From assembly GCA_036674765.1 (NCBI GenBank), contig JARVKI010000039.1, positions 62,001 to 126,000 of the forward strand: a DNA stretch of 64,000 bases, in the 5' to 3' direction. Numbering within the stretch: position 1 is the stretch's first letter; every line of letters starts with the position of its first letter. Source of the stretch: Seiridium cupressi. Its lineage: Eukaryota > Ascomycota > Sordariomycetes > Amphisphaeriales > Sporocadaceae. The notes below the pieces were generated by a model, which saw only the letters and a program-made list of their open reading frames with translations, was not told the DNA's origin and made no database searches. Position numbers and translations under genes: made by a program. Of this stretch, positions 1 through 11,014 are shown in pieces.

Positions 1-1103
1 AATTTTCCCAGGTGAGCTTTTGGTTTAGCTCAAAATAAACTTGAGCCAGGTTTATTTTGCAGTAGGCAGACTTGTTCGATTGCCTGGTCGCCACTTTCGA
101 GTCGATCGAAACCAAGGCATATACGTGCCGCCCCACAGAGAGATCGCTTTGGACATCGTGATGAGCCTCATGAGGCCAATTGACAGACCACTACTCGAGG
201 GAAGCATATATGGGATATGGACTCTGACTCAGAGCGCTACTAAGCAAGACAAAGTAGGACATCGCACGTTATCAACACCAATCATGTTGATATTACACAT
301 CCATATAGAGCGTGGTATAATGAGCACTTATCAGTTCTTTACCTGCGCAATTTGACCCATCCCTGACAGCGCGGAATGATGCAATGGGGCACATTAAATT
401 GTGGCGTTTTATTGCCGCCCATAAGCCATTGTGTTCCTTGGTGGGCGTCACGCCTTGCAGTGGTTGTGGGTATAGTCGGCTGAGCCTTGCTCAATAGAGT
501 CCGTCTCCTTTTAGCCGCCTCCATTGCTCTAGTCCCCGGCATTGTAATTCGTCCAGAGGCGTGAAGTCTCCAAGATAAGAGACAAAGTCTATACGCCAAT
601 GGTATACTGGATTGCGGAAACCGTCGAGGTTGAGAGCAGACCATGGCGTTCCGTTCAAATCCAGCGAGAACTCCCCTTCGACCCAATGAGAAACCCTGAT
701 ACCGAACGCGAGTTAGGCGGCTGGAAGGCCCGATGTTGTGGGACCACCAGACACTGGCGCTCTATGTCATATGTAGTATGCATAGCGGGCATTGTCCTTA
801 TTAGTAGGCCAAAGCCGTCGTTGCTGTGGTGTCATAACAGAGTTTTCTTCGTTGAGTCACCAGATTATCTGCCGACAATATCCATATGGTAGTGTCAACA
901 GCGAGACTCAGATAGAGAGCATTATCTTTCATCTTGTGGCAGACTGGTTCGAAGTAAAGACCCAACGGAAAGGAGTGTAGTTGTAGAGAAACAAAATCAA
1001 GGAACAAATCCCCATGCCGTAGTTCCGAGCCCATTCCTATTTAGAAGAGTATTTAATTCCGTCGACGCCTGGATCTTAAAAGTGAGGAATATATCAGAAG
1101 GAA

Positions 1104-1352
1104 TTACCCGAACCAAGCTAGGCCAGCTAGGGAGCTGGGCAGCGGCAGTAGACCGTGTCCAAATTCTGGCCAAGCGCGACGGTCTGCAGGTGAAGACGCA
1201 TGGCATGGTTGCGGGTTGCGGATTGCGGGTTGCTCATGTCTGCAACAGTTGACTTTGCCAGTCTGCTGCACCTGGAAAGCTAAATTGACCACCTCTGCGG
1301 CAGCGACACATGCCAAAACGACAAGGATCCAGATTGCGGCAGCTTTTAACAT
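1104..1352 (-). CDS. Possible small secreted peptide (doubtful)
   Basis: The 82-codon frame from the ATG at 1352 begins with one lysine followed by a 16-residue hydrophobic stretch (AAAIWILVVLACVAAA) that resembles a secretion signal. The rest is short, with a Cys-Cys pair and no recognisable domain. The C-terminal part runs through the 7-base repeat near 1207-1232, which argues against selection on the protein. The open frame extends upstream past this ATG without a stop. It could be a small secreted protein or chance; I favour chance. Confidence 0.15.
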   Translation of the reverse strand: MLKAAAIWILVVLACVAAAEVVNLAFQVQQTGKVNCCRHEQPAIRNPQPCHASSPADRRAWPEFGHGLLPLPSSLAGLAWFG

Positions 1353-3889
1353 TGTACCCCTGTCATCGGCAGGCTTGGTTCTCCAAAAATTTCCCCCAAA
1401 TTCTACCAAAGTGCACCAGTTCCACACTTTTTCGAGGTTTCGGTTCGAAGTACATAGGGAAAGGCCTAGGAAGAGGACAGGGGTAAAAGTCCAGAATTGA
1501 TAGAAATATGGTCTGCAGACTGAGACATGGACACGGTTCGCAAGCCTCAAGCATACCTTAGTTGCGCTCCATGGATAATGAAACATTGACCAATCTAGAA
1601 TCATCCCTCCCGACAATGCGTATGTAAAGGATGGACTTGGCAAGGTTCTGAATCCCAAAAGGTTGAGACGGATCTTGTCGGATTCGTCAATTGAGTCCAA
1701 GAAGCCATCTGGGTGTGGGCCGTAGCGAGGAGGTGTGAAGCATCTACTCATCCTTCGGCGGCAATAGGTGGGACTCGACCGATTGGTAGAGATCCGTTAG
1801 ATATCACAGCCGAGCCTGCAAGGTGAGAGAGTTATAGCAGTCCATGCATGTGCATTGCTGCAGGTAAGTGGAAATTGACAGCGATCCACAACAGAGCGGT
1901 CCGTTTAAACGTGATGGTAGATGTGACGAGATTGGTGGTAGCACGGCCAAAGAGACAAGATTGGCGTCTGGATGAGATTGACCGCCATCATTACCCTTTT
2001 GCTTATCTCCCTTCGACATATGTACGTTCGAGAAAAAATAAAAATAGATAAAAAGTCCAACGGGCGGTCAAGATCCAGAGCCGGTCCAGGATAGGCTGAA
2101 GCCGTGATGGGCTAGCTTCTATAGGCATTCTGCAGGAAGACAAACGAGCTTCATGGGGTCGGACCCAAAATAGCTGCCCATTTTTTGGAGACGAGCCTTA
2201 AAGCCGGTGGACGGAGGAAGATAACAGGGGTTTGCTTCTAGGGACTGTGAGATTGTCGTTCGCCCCTATGACCCTTCCGTGATGGAGACCCTGCTATGAA
2301 GGGCTGATTCTCTGTTGAGTACATGTACTCAGCAGACGTAGTGGGTCGGCTGCCAGGCTCAGTCCGGTATGTAAGTAGTCCGGTAGTCGGCTCCAACAGA
2401 AACAGATAAAGCTCGTCCCATGCTAAGCTGAGAAAGACCAATAGAGACACAATCCTGGGCGGTATCATGGATTGCATCGGTGGGACCGCACCGACGACAT
2501 GGACAGGGAAGATGACTTAGAGAAGCACCCCTGCAAGCCATGTGCAGCTGTCGCCGTGGCCCATGCGAAGGCAAGGCCGGCATTGCGGGACAGACAGACA
2601 GACAGCAAAGCGGCTGGGGACTTGGTTCGGTGTCCGGGCAGTTGACGTTGTATTCCCCCAGGCCGCGTCTCGACACTGACGGGGGCCAACAGCAGATTGG
2701 GAACTCGGTTGATTTTGATATTCCAAAAGAGCCAGGGATGTTGTAACCTGGAGCACGTTTCTCGGTTCCCAAGGACGCAAATTCCGCCAGTGAGGGGCTG
2801 GGTTGGAGAGCCCGGGGTGTGGGGCTCCTCAATGTGGAGTAGCCGGTCTGGGTCCACCCGATCCAATGTCTGTTCTTTCAACTCTCGTCCTCTGTCCAAA
2901 TCTCTCGATGATGGTAATTATTGCGATGAAGCTTGCCTGGCACAACGTCGATCATTCAGAAAGCAGTGCGATCTTCGTTGTCTGCTCACTCCGCAGATTA
3001 AAGTACACGTATCTGGAGTTTCGAAATTTACCGGCCACGGATGAACCCAATAAGGGAACCGGGTGCTCTTTGCAACGAGAGCTTGCGAACGCCTTGGCTT
3101 ACTCGGGCTACGCCATCGTTAGGTGCCCAAGCTGCCTTAGTCTCCTTTTGTTGCTCCCTCTGTACACGCGGGCCGTGTACGGCCTTTCCTGCCGTCTCTT
3201 ACCAAAGCTCTCTTGTCCATCAGAGATGCTCCCATGCGTGGCATTGCCATTTTATGGTCTGCCTGTAGAACAGGACAACCGAGGCTCTTCCTGTCAGGTT
3301 CGCCTTCTTTGACCAGACAGCAGACGCGCCCAGTTTCGTCCGGTTTCATGCAATGCCCACTGCTGTGACATCCATCCTTAAGAGCTCCACCGGCGGCAAG
3401 TGCAAGCCGCTCGCTTGTCAGGCAGGGTCCCAGAGCAGATGTGACCCTGGCCCCGGACTATATTGTTGCAATTTCAAGCCTCCGAGTCTTCTCCAGTACT
3501 TGGACAACATAACCCACCGGCACTATTGAGGATGTACGAATACATGTAGACACTCACCAATACGGCCACCAGGAACCACACCATCCAGGGATCTGCCCGC
3601 TGGGTCAGGCGAATGGCGCATCCAGCTGCATCTATCGCTAACTGCCTGCATAGATTTCCCGAGATTATGTCGTGGTCGACAGGACTGATTTAGCCCCTCG
3701 AGATAACTCGTTGATATTTTACTGGGCATGACAGAGTCTATCGACGCTTCGCAGACGTAGGGACCCTGGGCTCTGCTGCTGGTCCCAGGCCGTCATCGAT
3801 ACTTGCTGGTCCACGATTGACGTTGAATGGAAAAAAGATGACATTGCGTCTTGTTCATGATTCCCACAAGTCCTCCCTACTTAAGGGGG

Positions 3890-3895
3890 GTGGGG
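3890..3895 (+). promoter_or_regulatory. Possible CreA/Mig1-type site
   Basis: A G-rich run contains GTGGGG, which fits the SYGGRG consensus bound by the carbon catabolite repressor CreA. It lies about 250 bases before the polyol dehydrogenase start, ahead of a CT-rich stretch at about 3895-3990 of the kind that often marks transcription starts in filamentous fungi. One six-base match is weak evidence; the link to a sugar-alcohol gene is inference. Confidence 0.25.
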
Positions 3896-4146
3896 GTTCT
3901 CTGGACTTCTCGGGGGTCTTCTCCTTGCTCAGACCGTCCCTGACTCTCTTGATAACTATCTGAATCTCTTTGTCACACCTTTAGAGGGTATTGTCTTACT
4001 TGTTATCTACCGTATCCAGTTTCAAGAAGCTCAATCTCTGCGGGATATTTGACTATTTGTCTTCAAGCCCACAATTCCTGGCCGAAGCCTGTCACTATAC
4101 CTAATCATCAACTCATCCCGCACTACATCCCACGCCGTGTCGTCAT

Positions 4147-5613
4147 ATGACCATGGCTCCCTCCGCCATGATTGACGAGATCGCGCCTATGCACCTACCC
4201 GTTCACTCTAAATGCTCCACGATCAATGCATCCGTCTTGCATGGACCGCGGGACTTGCGATTGGTGAGTTCGCCCTCGATCTTACCGTTACACAGACTCG
4301 CGGGCCGTTTCTCAGCCTTCGCCTATCTCGCTTGGAGAAATTAACATGTGCTATTTATATAGGAAGTTCGAAACATAGAAGACCCCGGCTTGGGCGAACT
4401 TCAAATCGCTGTCAAGTCGACCGGGATATGTGGCTCGGATGTATCATATTACAAGAAGTTCGCCAACGGCGACCTTTGTGCTTGTGCGCCACTATCTCTG
4501 GGCCATGAATCATCTGGGGTGGTCGTTGCCATCGGCCCTCAAGTAAACGGCTTCAAGATTGGTGACAGAGTTGCTCTGGAGGTTGGCCTACCATGCGGAC
4601 AGTGTTCCGTCTGCAGGAAAGGCAGGTATAACCTGTGTAAAAAGATGCGGTTCAGGAGTAGTGCGAAGAGCGTCCCTCACTTCCAGGGAACACTACAGGA
4701 AAGGATAAATCATCCTGCTATCTGGTGCCACAAGTAAGCCTCTCTTCTATGTAGGCCTCAACTCTTGCCTAACCACAACTGCAGATTACCAGAACATGTC
4801 TCCTTCGAAGCCGCAGCCCTGCTTGAGCCGCTTTCAGTAGCCATACACGCGGTCAACCGTGCCGCTCCATCGCCTGGATCAACAGCACTAGTGATGGGAG
4901 CCGGGACTGTGGGATTGCTAACCGCAGCAATGGCTCGGCAGTCTGGCTGCACCACAGTGACCATCACAGACGTCGATGCCGGCCGTGTAGATTATGCCGT
5001 GAAACATGGCTTTGCCACGCATGGATACCTCGTCCCCCGCCCAATCCACACATCCTCAAGCTGTTCGTCATTCTACACCAACTCTGGTGCCTCGACGCCA
5101 CCTGACATGGGAGTAATGACCCCTGCAAGCTTGTTCTCCAACTCAGTCCAAGGGCAATTGGAAAATGCCAAGGCCATGGCTGCCGACATCCTGTCCCTCA
5201 CAGCAGCACCACCTGGTCTGGAGAACGAGGATGAGGACGATGGCGTGGACATTGCCTTTGAATGCACGGGGAAAGAGACCTGTATGCACACATGTCTCTA
5301 CGCCGCGCGGCCCGGTGGTAAACTCGTCATGGTTGGCATGGGCACCCCTATCCAAACACTACCCATTTCCGCTGCCCACCTGAGAGAAGTCGACATCCTC
5401 GGCATCTTCCGGTACGCAAACACATACCCCACCGGCATCAAATTACTCTGCAGTCAAGGTCGGCCCGGCGCGGGCTACAGTCTGCCGAACTTGGACGGGA
5501 TGGTGACACATCGATTCAAGGGGCTTCATGCTGCAAAGGGAGCTTTCGAGCTCGCCAGCAGGACCGTGGATGACGACGGCAACCTGGTGCTGAAGGTTGT
5601 GATCGAGGCTTGA
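4147..5613 (+). CDS. Zinc-dependent polyol (sorbitol/xylitol/arabinitol-type) dehydrogenase, MDR family
   Basis: Three exons: 4147-4263, 4363-4733 and 4785-5613, giving 438 residues. The introns begin GTGAGT and GTAAGC and end AG, and the frame is kept. The protein is a medium-chain dehydrogenase that would oxidise a sugar alcohol to a ketose with NAD. Catalytic zinc ligands are visible as C62 (GICGSD), H87-E88 (GHE) and E177 (LLEPL). Structural zinc cysteines are C117, C120, C123 and C131. The nucleotide-binding loop is GAGTVG at 201-206, and D225 after the second strand favours NAD over NADP. An insertion of about 70 residues rich in Ser, Thr and Asp/Glu (about 245-315) makes it longer than the usual 350-380 residues. 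Substrate cannot be told from sequence. It converges on CSN6. Confidence 0.9.
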
Positions 5614-6196
5614 TTAGATTCGGAAAATAAAAGAAAGGGTAATTAATCTACTAGAGGGAAATACATGAGAATGAACGATCTTTCGGTAATGGGACTAGGA
5701 AAATAATGGACACCTTGGTGGACGGAGCATCTCGAATTCTTCATTCTTGGCTGGGTGGTTTGCCCTTTCCTAATTATAGGCTACATGAAAGGCTAGACTA
5801 GGAGTGTGTGTGGCTTACGAAAGACTGATTACTGAGGCTAGATAGTCTACACCACTCAAGGCTCCTAGCTTACAGCGTAGTACGATTTCTAGAGAGATAG
5901 GTAGATTGTTGGTGAAACAAAGTATTACTATAGATAGCTCCCAAGATAAGTCATTCGTTCATGATGCTCATTATCGTCTATCTATCATCCACGCCGTTTA
6001 TGCTTCACGCAACCTCTCGTGATTGTCAAGTATCCAGCTACTCTCGGTGCTGATTGAACGCCAGATTCGCCATGCCAATGCAGAATACGCCTGTCCACGG
6101 ACTCTCGAACTAACCTAGTTCTAGTCGCCCAAGTGCGTCGCATCTTGGTCCAAAATGTATCAAATGCTTGCAGGGTCAACAGGTCCTTTCCCCCCC
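5614..6196. other. Convergent 3' intergenic region
   Basis: AT-leaning sequence between the 3' ends of the polyol dehydrogenase and CSN6. It has AATAAA-like sequence just after the dehydrogenase stop (about 5625-5632) and nothing else recognisable. Confidence 0.6.
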
Positions 6197-7490
6197 CTAA
6201 AGGTCAAGGACTCCAGCACTCTGCATTCGCAAAGCATCAATATCTAGGGGTGCCATCCCGGGCCTGTTTGACTTCTTTGCCGAGTCTACGGCGTGATGCT
6301 TCTTACCAATGTCCCGAATGCCAATGGCACTCTGCATGACCTCGTTCAGCAGTGACACTAGATGTACATCGTTTGACTCGCTAAGCATTTCCTGCTCGAA
6401 TGCTGCAGTTGCGGAGGGTACCAAAAGCGCTAGTCGGTTGACTAGGGCCTGGATGGATCGAAGGATGGTGTGTGATGGTGTTGTATGAGAGTCCGCTGAC
6501 TGATCTACCGGTGTAGGGGCATTGGCGCCTGAAAAGCTGGAAGGAGGAAGTCGCTCAAGGTACGTAATTAGCAACTTGATACGAGCCTGCAGCATCTTGA
6601 TGGCGTTGGCCTTGGTGGTAAGAGACGCAATAAGCTCTTCGTCTTCCCGGGATAGCACGTGCTCGGTTGAATCTTGCGGGGTCTTCTCCTTCTCCTTCTC
6701 AACATCCACAGCCCGTCGCTTGCCCTTGTCTTCCACCTCTTGGACTATCGTCTTGGGTTTTGCCGGTTCGGAGGCCTTGATCAAGGTTGCATTGCCTGCA
6801 CCACGGGCGACAAAATCCATGCTTATCATCTCAGCCTCGCCAGTCTCGACGGAGTATGGTAACTCTCTAAACTTGAGCTTGAGTGGGGCATCACTATCTT
6901 TCATCTCCTTGTCCTCGCTGCCCTGGTCTGTCTTGGGATCGTCCACCTCGTAGTTGCTCTCATAGATAGTCAAAGGCAGCTTGCTGCCTACCGACTGGTT
7001 GACTGCCTCTTCCGGGTGGAATGCCAGCAGCAGTGACGACTCATTGTGCTCTGACAGAATCCAGTTGTGAATGGGTAGTATGGAGGGGTTCGGGCCGGTC
7101 TTTGGAAGGAGAGTATACCAGCCGACGAGGTCAAGCTGGGGCGATTTGTGTATCGTCCGCACTATAGCCACTTTGTTAGCGTTGTTTCCATCATTGGAGT
7201 TCTGATGCTCTGATGCTCTGGAACCTACTCTGATCTAGCCTCTGTGAGAACCAAGCCGCATCCAATATGGCATTTCCATCCTGGAATTTTGTGGCACATT
7301 CAAAGGCATGTTCGATGGTGATCTCGCGACCATTCTGTTGACCCAAGAGAGCCCCAGCAATCACACCGGTCTGCTCTCTGAGAGTGTGGCGGGTGATGTA
7401 ATCGGAGATAGTGAGGAGGACGAGAGGATGCAGTACAGCTTGGAGGCCCGAGTCCGAGGACTTCTGTGACGAAAGGAGGGGGTTCTGCAT
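6197..7490 (-). CDS. CSN6: COP9 signalosome subunit 6 (MPN domain, non-catalytic)
   Basis: Two exons, 7229-7490 and 6197-7161, give 408 residues; the intron starts GTAGGT and ends CTATAG. CSN6 pairs with the catalytic subunit CSN5 in the COP9 signalosome, which removes Nedd8 from cullin ligases. The N-terminal MPN fold is clear: [16 protein letters not shown], then GALLGQ, and LDLVGWYTL in exon 2. The JAMM zinc motif HxHx(10)D expected after GWY is absent (TLLPKTGP is found instead), as in known CSN6 proteins. A long C-terminal helical region follows, with a charged spacer ([13 protein letters not shown]). An in-frame ATG at 7559 would add 23 residues; I prefer 7490 because MQNPLLSS resembles the family start. 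Confidence 0.92.
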
Positions 7491-8632
7491 GATGGCCACT
7501 CCACGATGGTCGTGTAAGATGGATCGGATGGAGCAGTATCGAGAAGTGCTGTCACACAATCTGTGCTTAGTCCAGAATTAAGCACAAGGCTGCAAACAGC
7601 CGGGGCACACGGTTGTGACTGTGACGGTTAATGCAAACGTGGGGAAGGTGCAGCCTCGCTACAGTACTGAGGCAGCTCGCCTTAGGTAAGATAGGCAGCT
7701 TCATGTAGCGCATCGCGGGGTCTAGCACCTAACTTTAGTGGGTGGGTCATGATCGGTTTATGCGTGCCACTTGCAAATGTCAAAAGTGTGGCGGTGCAGT
7801 TCACCAGTACAGTAGTAGGTGCCTTAATTTGCACAGTCTTTGCTTTTCGTCCTTTGACTTCTATCCTACGAAATCAATCAATCGCAAGTCTAGGGTATTT
7901 CCTCTGCATTTGTGTAACATCAGGTGCATGCGCGTCGCTTCACAAACACTGTGCTCGCTTAGGCCTGACCAGCTTCCTCATTCAAGCTGCTTGATTGACA
8001 CAGTTTCAATCGAACTGGCAAGGATGAGCCAAACGATACCACAGGTCCTTGCAAAACAGACCCCACAAGCTCTCACCTGCGACACCGCTTGGTCATGTCA
8101 TCAGCAAGGTCTCACGTATATTGTTGCGTCCTGCAATATTTGGACACATGTCGATCAGGTCTAGTTCTTTCAGGTTATCTGCCCTCTGCCCGAACTTGGG
8201 TCTTTTGTGCTTACGTTCCTCATTTATCACAATGAAGTATCCGCCTGTGTATGAACGCTGCTATTGATCTTTGATTGATGAACTCCCAGACACGGCCTTT
8301 CCTGTCCTTGCCATGCAGGGGTAGTTTGGAGTCTTTGACTTTCGTTTCAGTCATCAATTAAGCAGGACAATACATGTGCAAAGAAGAAGTTTCAATGACC
8401 ATCATCTTTGCAGTAGACAAGTCTCATCGTCTTTTCGTTTCTTATCCATCTTTGGTCTTCGTCACAAACTGTTTCTGTTACTTTCTCTCCCTCCTGAGCA
8501 GTCCTGTACAAATATGAAACTGGAGTTGGCTGCTTGATATATCTCAGCCCCTATACAGCAACGACAACCACCCCCCGCCGTAGCACCCGATGAACAACGC
8601 TCTAGCCGCCGCTTGCTAGAGCCTCATGGGAG
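7491..8632. other. Divergent promoter region between CSN6 and a proline-rich gene
   Basis: No gene is supported here. A frame at 7742-8164 lacks protein character. The last 250 bases before 8633 are CT-rich and probably hold the leader of the downstream gene. Confidence 0.55.
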
Positions 8633-10366
8633 ATGTCCTCGACGCCGAATGCCGCTCCGTCTCGGGGCTGGCCCAACCACAGCAATAATCATAATACCGG
8701 AGTACTTTCAGCGGCCTCCAAGCCGACGTTCAGCACATCATCCATGGTCCCCTCCAAAAGATCGGATGACGATGTTCAATTCATCTCATCGCAGCCAGTC
8801 AAGAAGCAAAAGCTCATGCAGCCCAAGCTCCAGATCAAGGTCACACCTCCAACCGCATCGCAGTCCTATCATGGCATACAACAACAACAACAGCAGTCTC
8901 ATGCACAGCTGGAACCCCAAATCTCATCCGTCGTGGTGCCCAGCATTCTTCTCACTCCCGCTCCTTATACGCCGAGTGGCAACTTTGAGCAAGAGAAGAC
9001 AGCCGACTTACCTCAAGACAGGAGGGTGAGCACGGGCATGGTCGGCCTGCCTTCCGACTTTCATGCGGTCGAGGCAGCCTTTGCGATGAGAGGTGTATCT
9101 CTGCCCATCTCGGCCTCCTTGGAGAACTTCGTCCTCAACCAGCCTTCCGGCCGGCCACGCCCAATGAGTTCGCCTCCTCTCTCTCCAAAACAGCTACCTC
9201 CTTCAGTGCCATTCTCAATGTTGCATGCCAGCGAGGTGCCTCAGAATACCGTTACTCAACCACTTTCGCAAGCATCGGGAGAGTCTTCCCTTCACGGCCA
9301 TCGTACCATAACGACTCCTGTGTCTGCCACCAGTCCCAGCTCTGCAGTCGTCGGCAACAGGCCGTTGACACCTAGAAACAGTCTGCCATCAGTCCATATA
9401 GCGACTACGGAGAATCCAGCCCCAAGTACGCCACCACTTACGCCCTCCCCAGCGATACAACATTATGAACAGTCACCTGACAGAATGAAACAGACTCCTA
9501 CGCTTACACCTCTGCAGCAGAACCAGACGCCTCCGCCTACTATCAACAGGCCACCTGGTCCCAAGCCCCATTGCCAGGCTTGCGTCACTCAGAGAGCTCT
9601 GATGGGGAGAGCTCAAGGCTTGCCAACATCTATGATGAACATGCAGAAGATACCTACTCATACTATGCCACAGACACCATGTCCTCCCATGCATTCATAT
9701 CCGCACTCAACTCCGCAATTCATGGCCATGCCGGGATTTAACCCAGCCTTTCATCCCATGATGCTGCCAATGCATGTTGGTGGCTTTAATGGTATGGTAC
9801 AACCGCATAGTGGCATGTCATTCAACCAGCTGCCGCCCACGCCGACACAGCAACATTTGACCTCAACGGCCGCCGTTCCTCAGGTACCAATCCCTGTGCA
9901 AGCTGGTGAGATGCGACAGGCTACACCACCAACACCTCCGCCTCGGCCTCAGCGGTCGGTCGCACCGTCAAGTCCGATAAAATCACATCCAGCACTCCTT
10001 TCCACACATCGCAAACCAGCACGTAATCTGATTGTGGACATTGCTGAGACATGTCAAGAGAAATTCCCGTTCGAGGAGGTGGCAAAACGCCAAAGCGTGC
10101 CCGTCGAGAGGGTCATCGAGGTGTTTACAGCCATCATCGGGGTTCCGCTTCTGCGCAGCGCAAATGATCGGAGAAGGCCCGGTAAGGTGGCTAGGAACCG
10201 GGTTGGAGAGTATCAAAGAGCAAAGAAGGACATACAGGAGGAGAAAGCAGAAACAGGACACGACGCAGCGGGTGGGAACAAGGACGAGATTGTTGTGAGA
10301 CCCTGGGAAATTGTGCAAAGGCTGGGGCCGGCGGAAATGGTAGAGGGTCCGAGATTGCATGACTGA
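8633..10366 (+). CDS. Proline-rich protein of unknown function with a conserved-looking C-terminal domain
   Basis: Single exon, 577 residues, function not recognised. The first 460 residues are low-complexity and rich in Pro, Ser, Thr and Gln, with a run of five glutamines near residue 85, a basic KKQK patch near 60, and many Ser/Thr-Pro sites. A CxxC pair (HCQACVTQ) occurs near residue 313. The C-terminal 115 residues differ: they are charged and predicted helical (RNLIVDIAE, FPFEEVAKRQSVPVERVIEVF, then the basic RRRPGKVARNR). The pattern could be a small helix-turn-helix or DNA-associated fold, but that is inference. The layout resembles a nuclear regulatory protein. The ATG at 8633 is the first good start of the open frame. 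Confidence 0.75.
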   Translation: MSSTPNAAPSRGWPNHSNNHNTGVLSAASKPTFSTSSMVPSKRSDDDVQFISSQPVKKQKLMQPKLQIKVTPPTASQSYHGIQQQQQQSHAQLEPQISSVVVPSILLTPAPYTPSGNFEQEKTADLPQDRRVSTGMVGLPSDFHAVEAAFAMRGVSLPISASLENFVLNQPSGRPRPMSSPPLSPKQLPPSVPFSMLHASEVPQNTVTQPLSQASGESSLHGHRTITTPVSATSPSSAVVGNRPLTPRNSLPSVHIATTENPAPSTPPLTPSPAIQHYEQSPDRMKQTPTLTPLQQNQTPPPTINRPPGPKPHCQACVTQRALMGRAQGLPTSMMNMQKIPTHTMPQTPCPPMHSYPHSTPQFMAMPGFNPAFHPMMLPMHVGGFNGMVQPHSGMSFNQLPPTPTQQHLTSTAAVPQVPIPVQAGEMRQATPPTPPPRPQRSVAPSSPIKSHPALLSTHRKPARNLIVDIAETCQEKFPFEEVAKRQSVPVERVIEVFTAIIGVPLLRSANDRRRPGKVARNRVGEYQRAKKDIQEEKAETGHDAAGGNKDEIVVRPWEIVQRLGPAEMVEGPRLHD

Positions 10367-11014
10367 GAGACTGAATGCATAAGGGGGAAATGATATCGAT
10401 TGCATGGCTAGCGGTGAAAAAAAAGGTCTGTCACCAGGGATACGAGCATGATTTTGGTCATTTGCATAGTTGGAGTTTCGGTTACACTTTTCAGCATATG
10501 CATACTGGTATTTGTGTTATGATTTAGATGGTAGCGGCTTGGTCTGCCTTGTTTGGTGGCTAGAGGACACCGGGTCTGATTCCTATTTAAAGGGTTCGGC
10601 CACAAGACAAATGATAATGATTCTATTGCACAAACTTCTCTGCTAACGTCCCAGACCAATATATCAAATGTTCTACAGACGTATCTCAGCAAGAGGGAGT
10701 CATACTGGAGAGGCCTGAAAAATACTTCTTGTTAAATTTTAAGTTCTCGAAGCAGGTTACCTACAGTATATTCCATTCTACGGACAAGTTGACAAGAGTC
10801 CAGGAGACGGTGGCCTGGCGGCTTTCTCTCCGTGGGTGCAATAATTAAAAACCAGAAACATCGCAATAAAGTTCCAACAAAACATAGAGCTCAGGAGACA
10901 ACGGAGCAACAGGATTGGTGATTAGATCAAGTTAACCCAACCAAAATTCGACGGCAGCTGAGTTGACCCAAGCAAATCATCCATGAGCTTGCCGTCCGGC
11001 TTCAGCCAGCTATT
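10367..11014. other. Convergent 3' intergenic region
   Basis: Sequence between two gene ends. A short A run lies near 10418 and an AATAAA-like motif near 10865-10870. I see no gene. Confidence 0.55.

Larger units (their letters stand above)
1..4146. other. Gene-poor stretch upstream of the polyol dehydrogenase
   Basis: I find no convincing gene here. Several open frames overlap on both strands at about 2.2-3.3 kb but none has recognisable domains or consistent protein character. A short frame with a signal-peptide-like start lies at 1104-1352 (separate entry). A small imperfect repeat of a 7-base unit (TTGCGGG and variants) lies around 1207-1232. The last 280 bases look like the promoter and leader of the next gene. 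Confidence 0.6.

Noticed and set aside
2238..3349. Several 70-169 codon frames on both strands
   Set aside because: They overlap each other in different frames, have no domain or helix pattern, and start mostly without context; typical of a stop-poor GC-rich patch.
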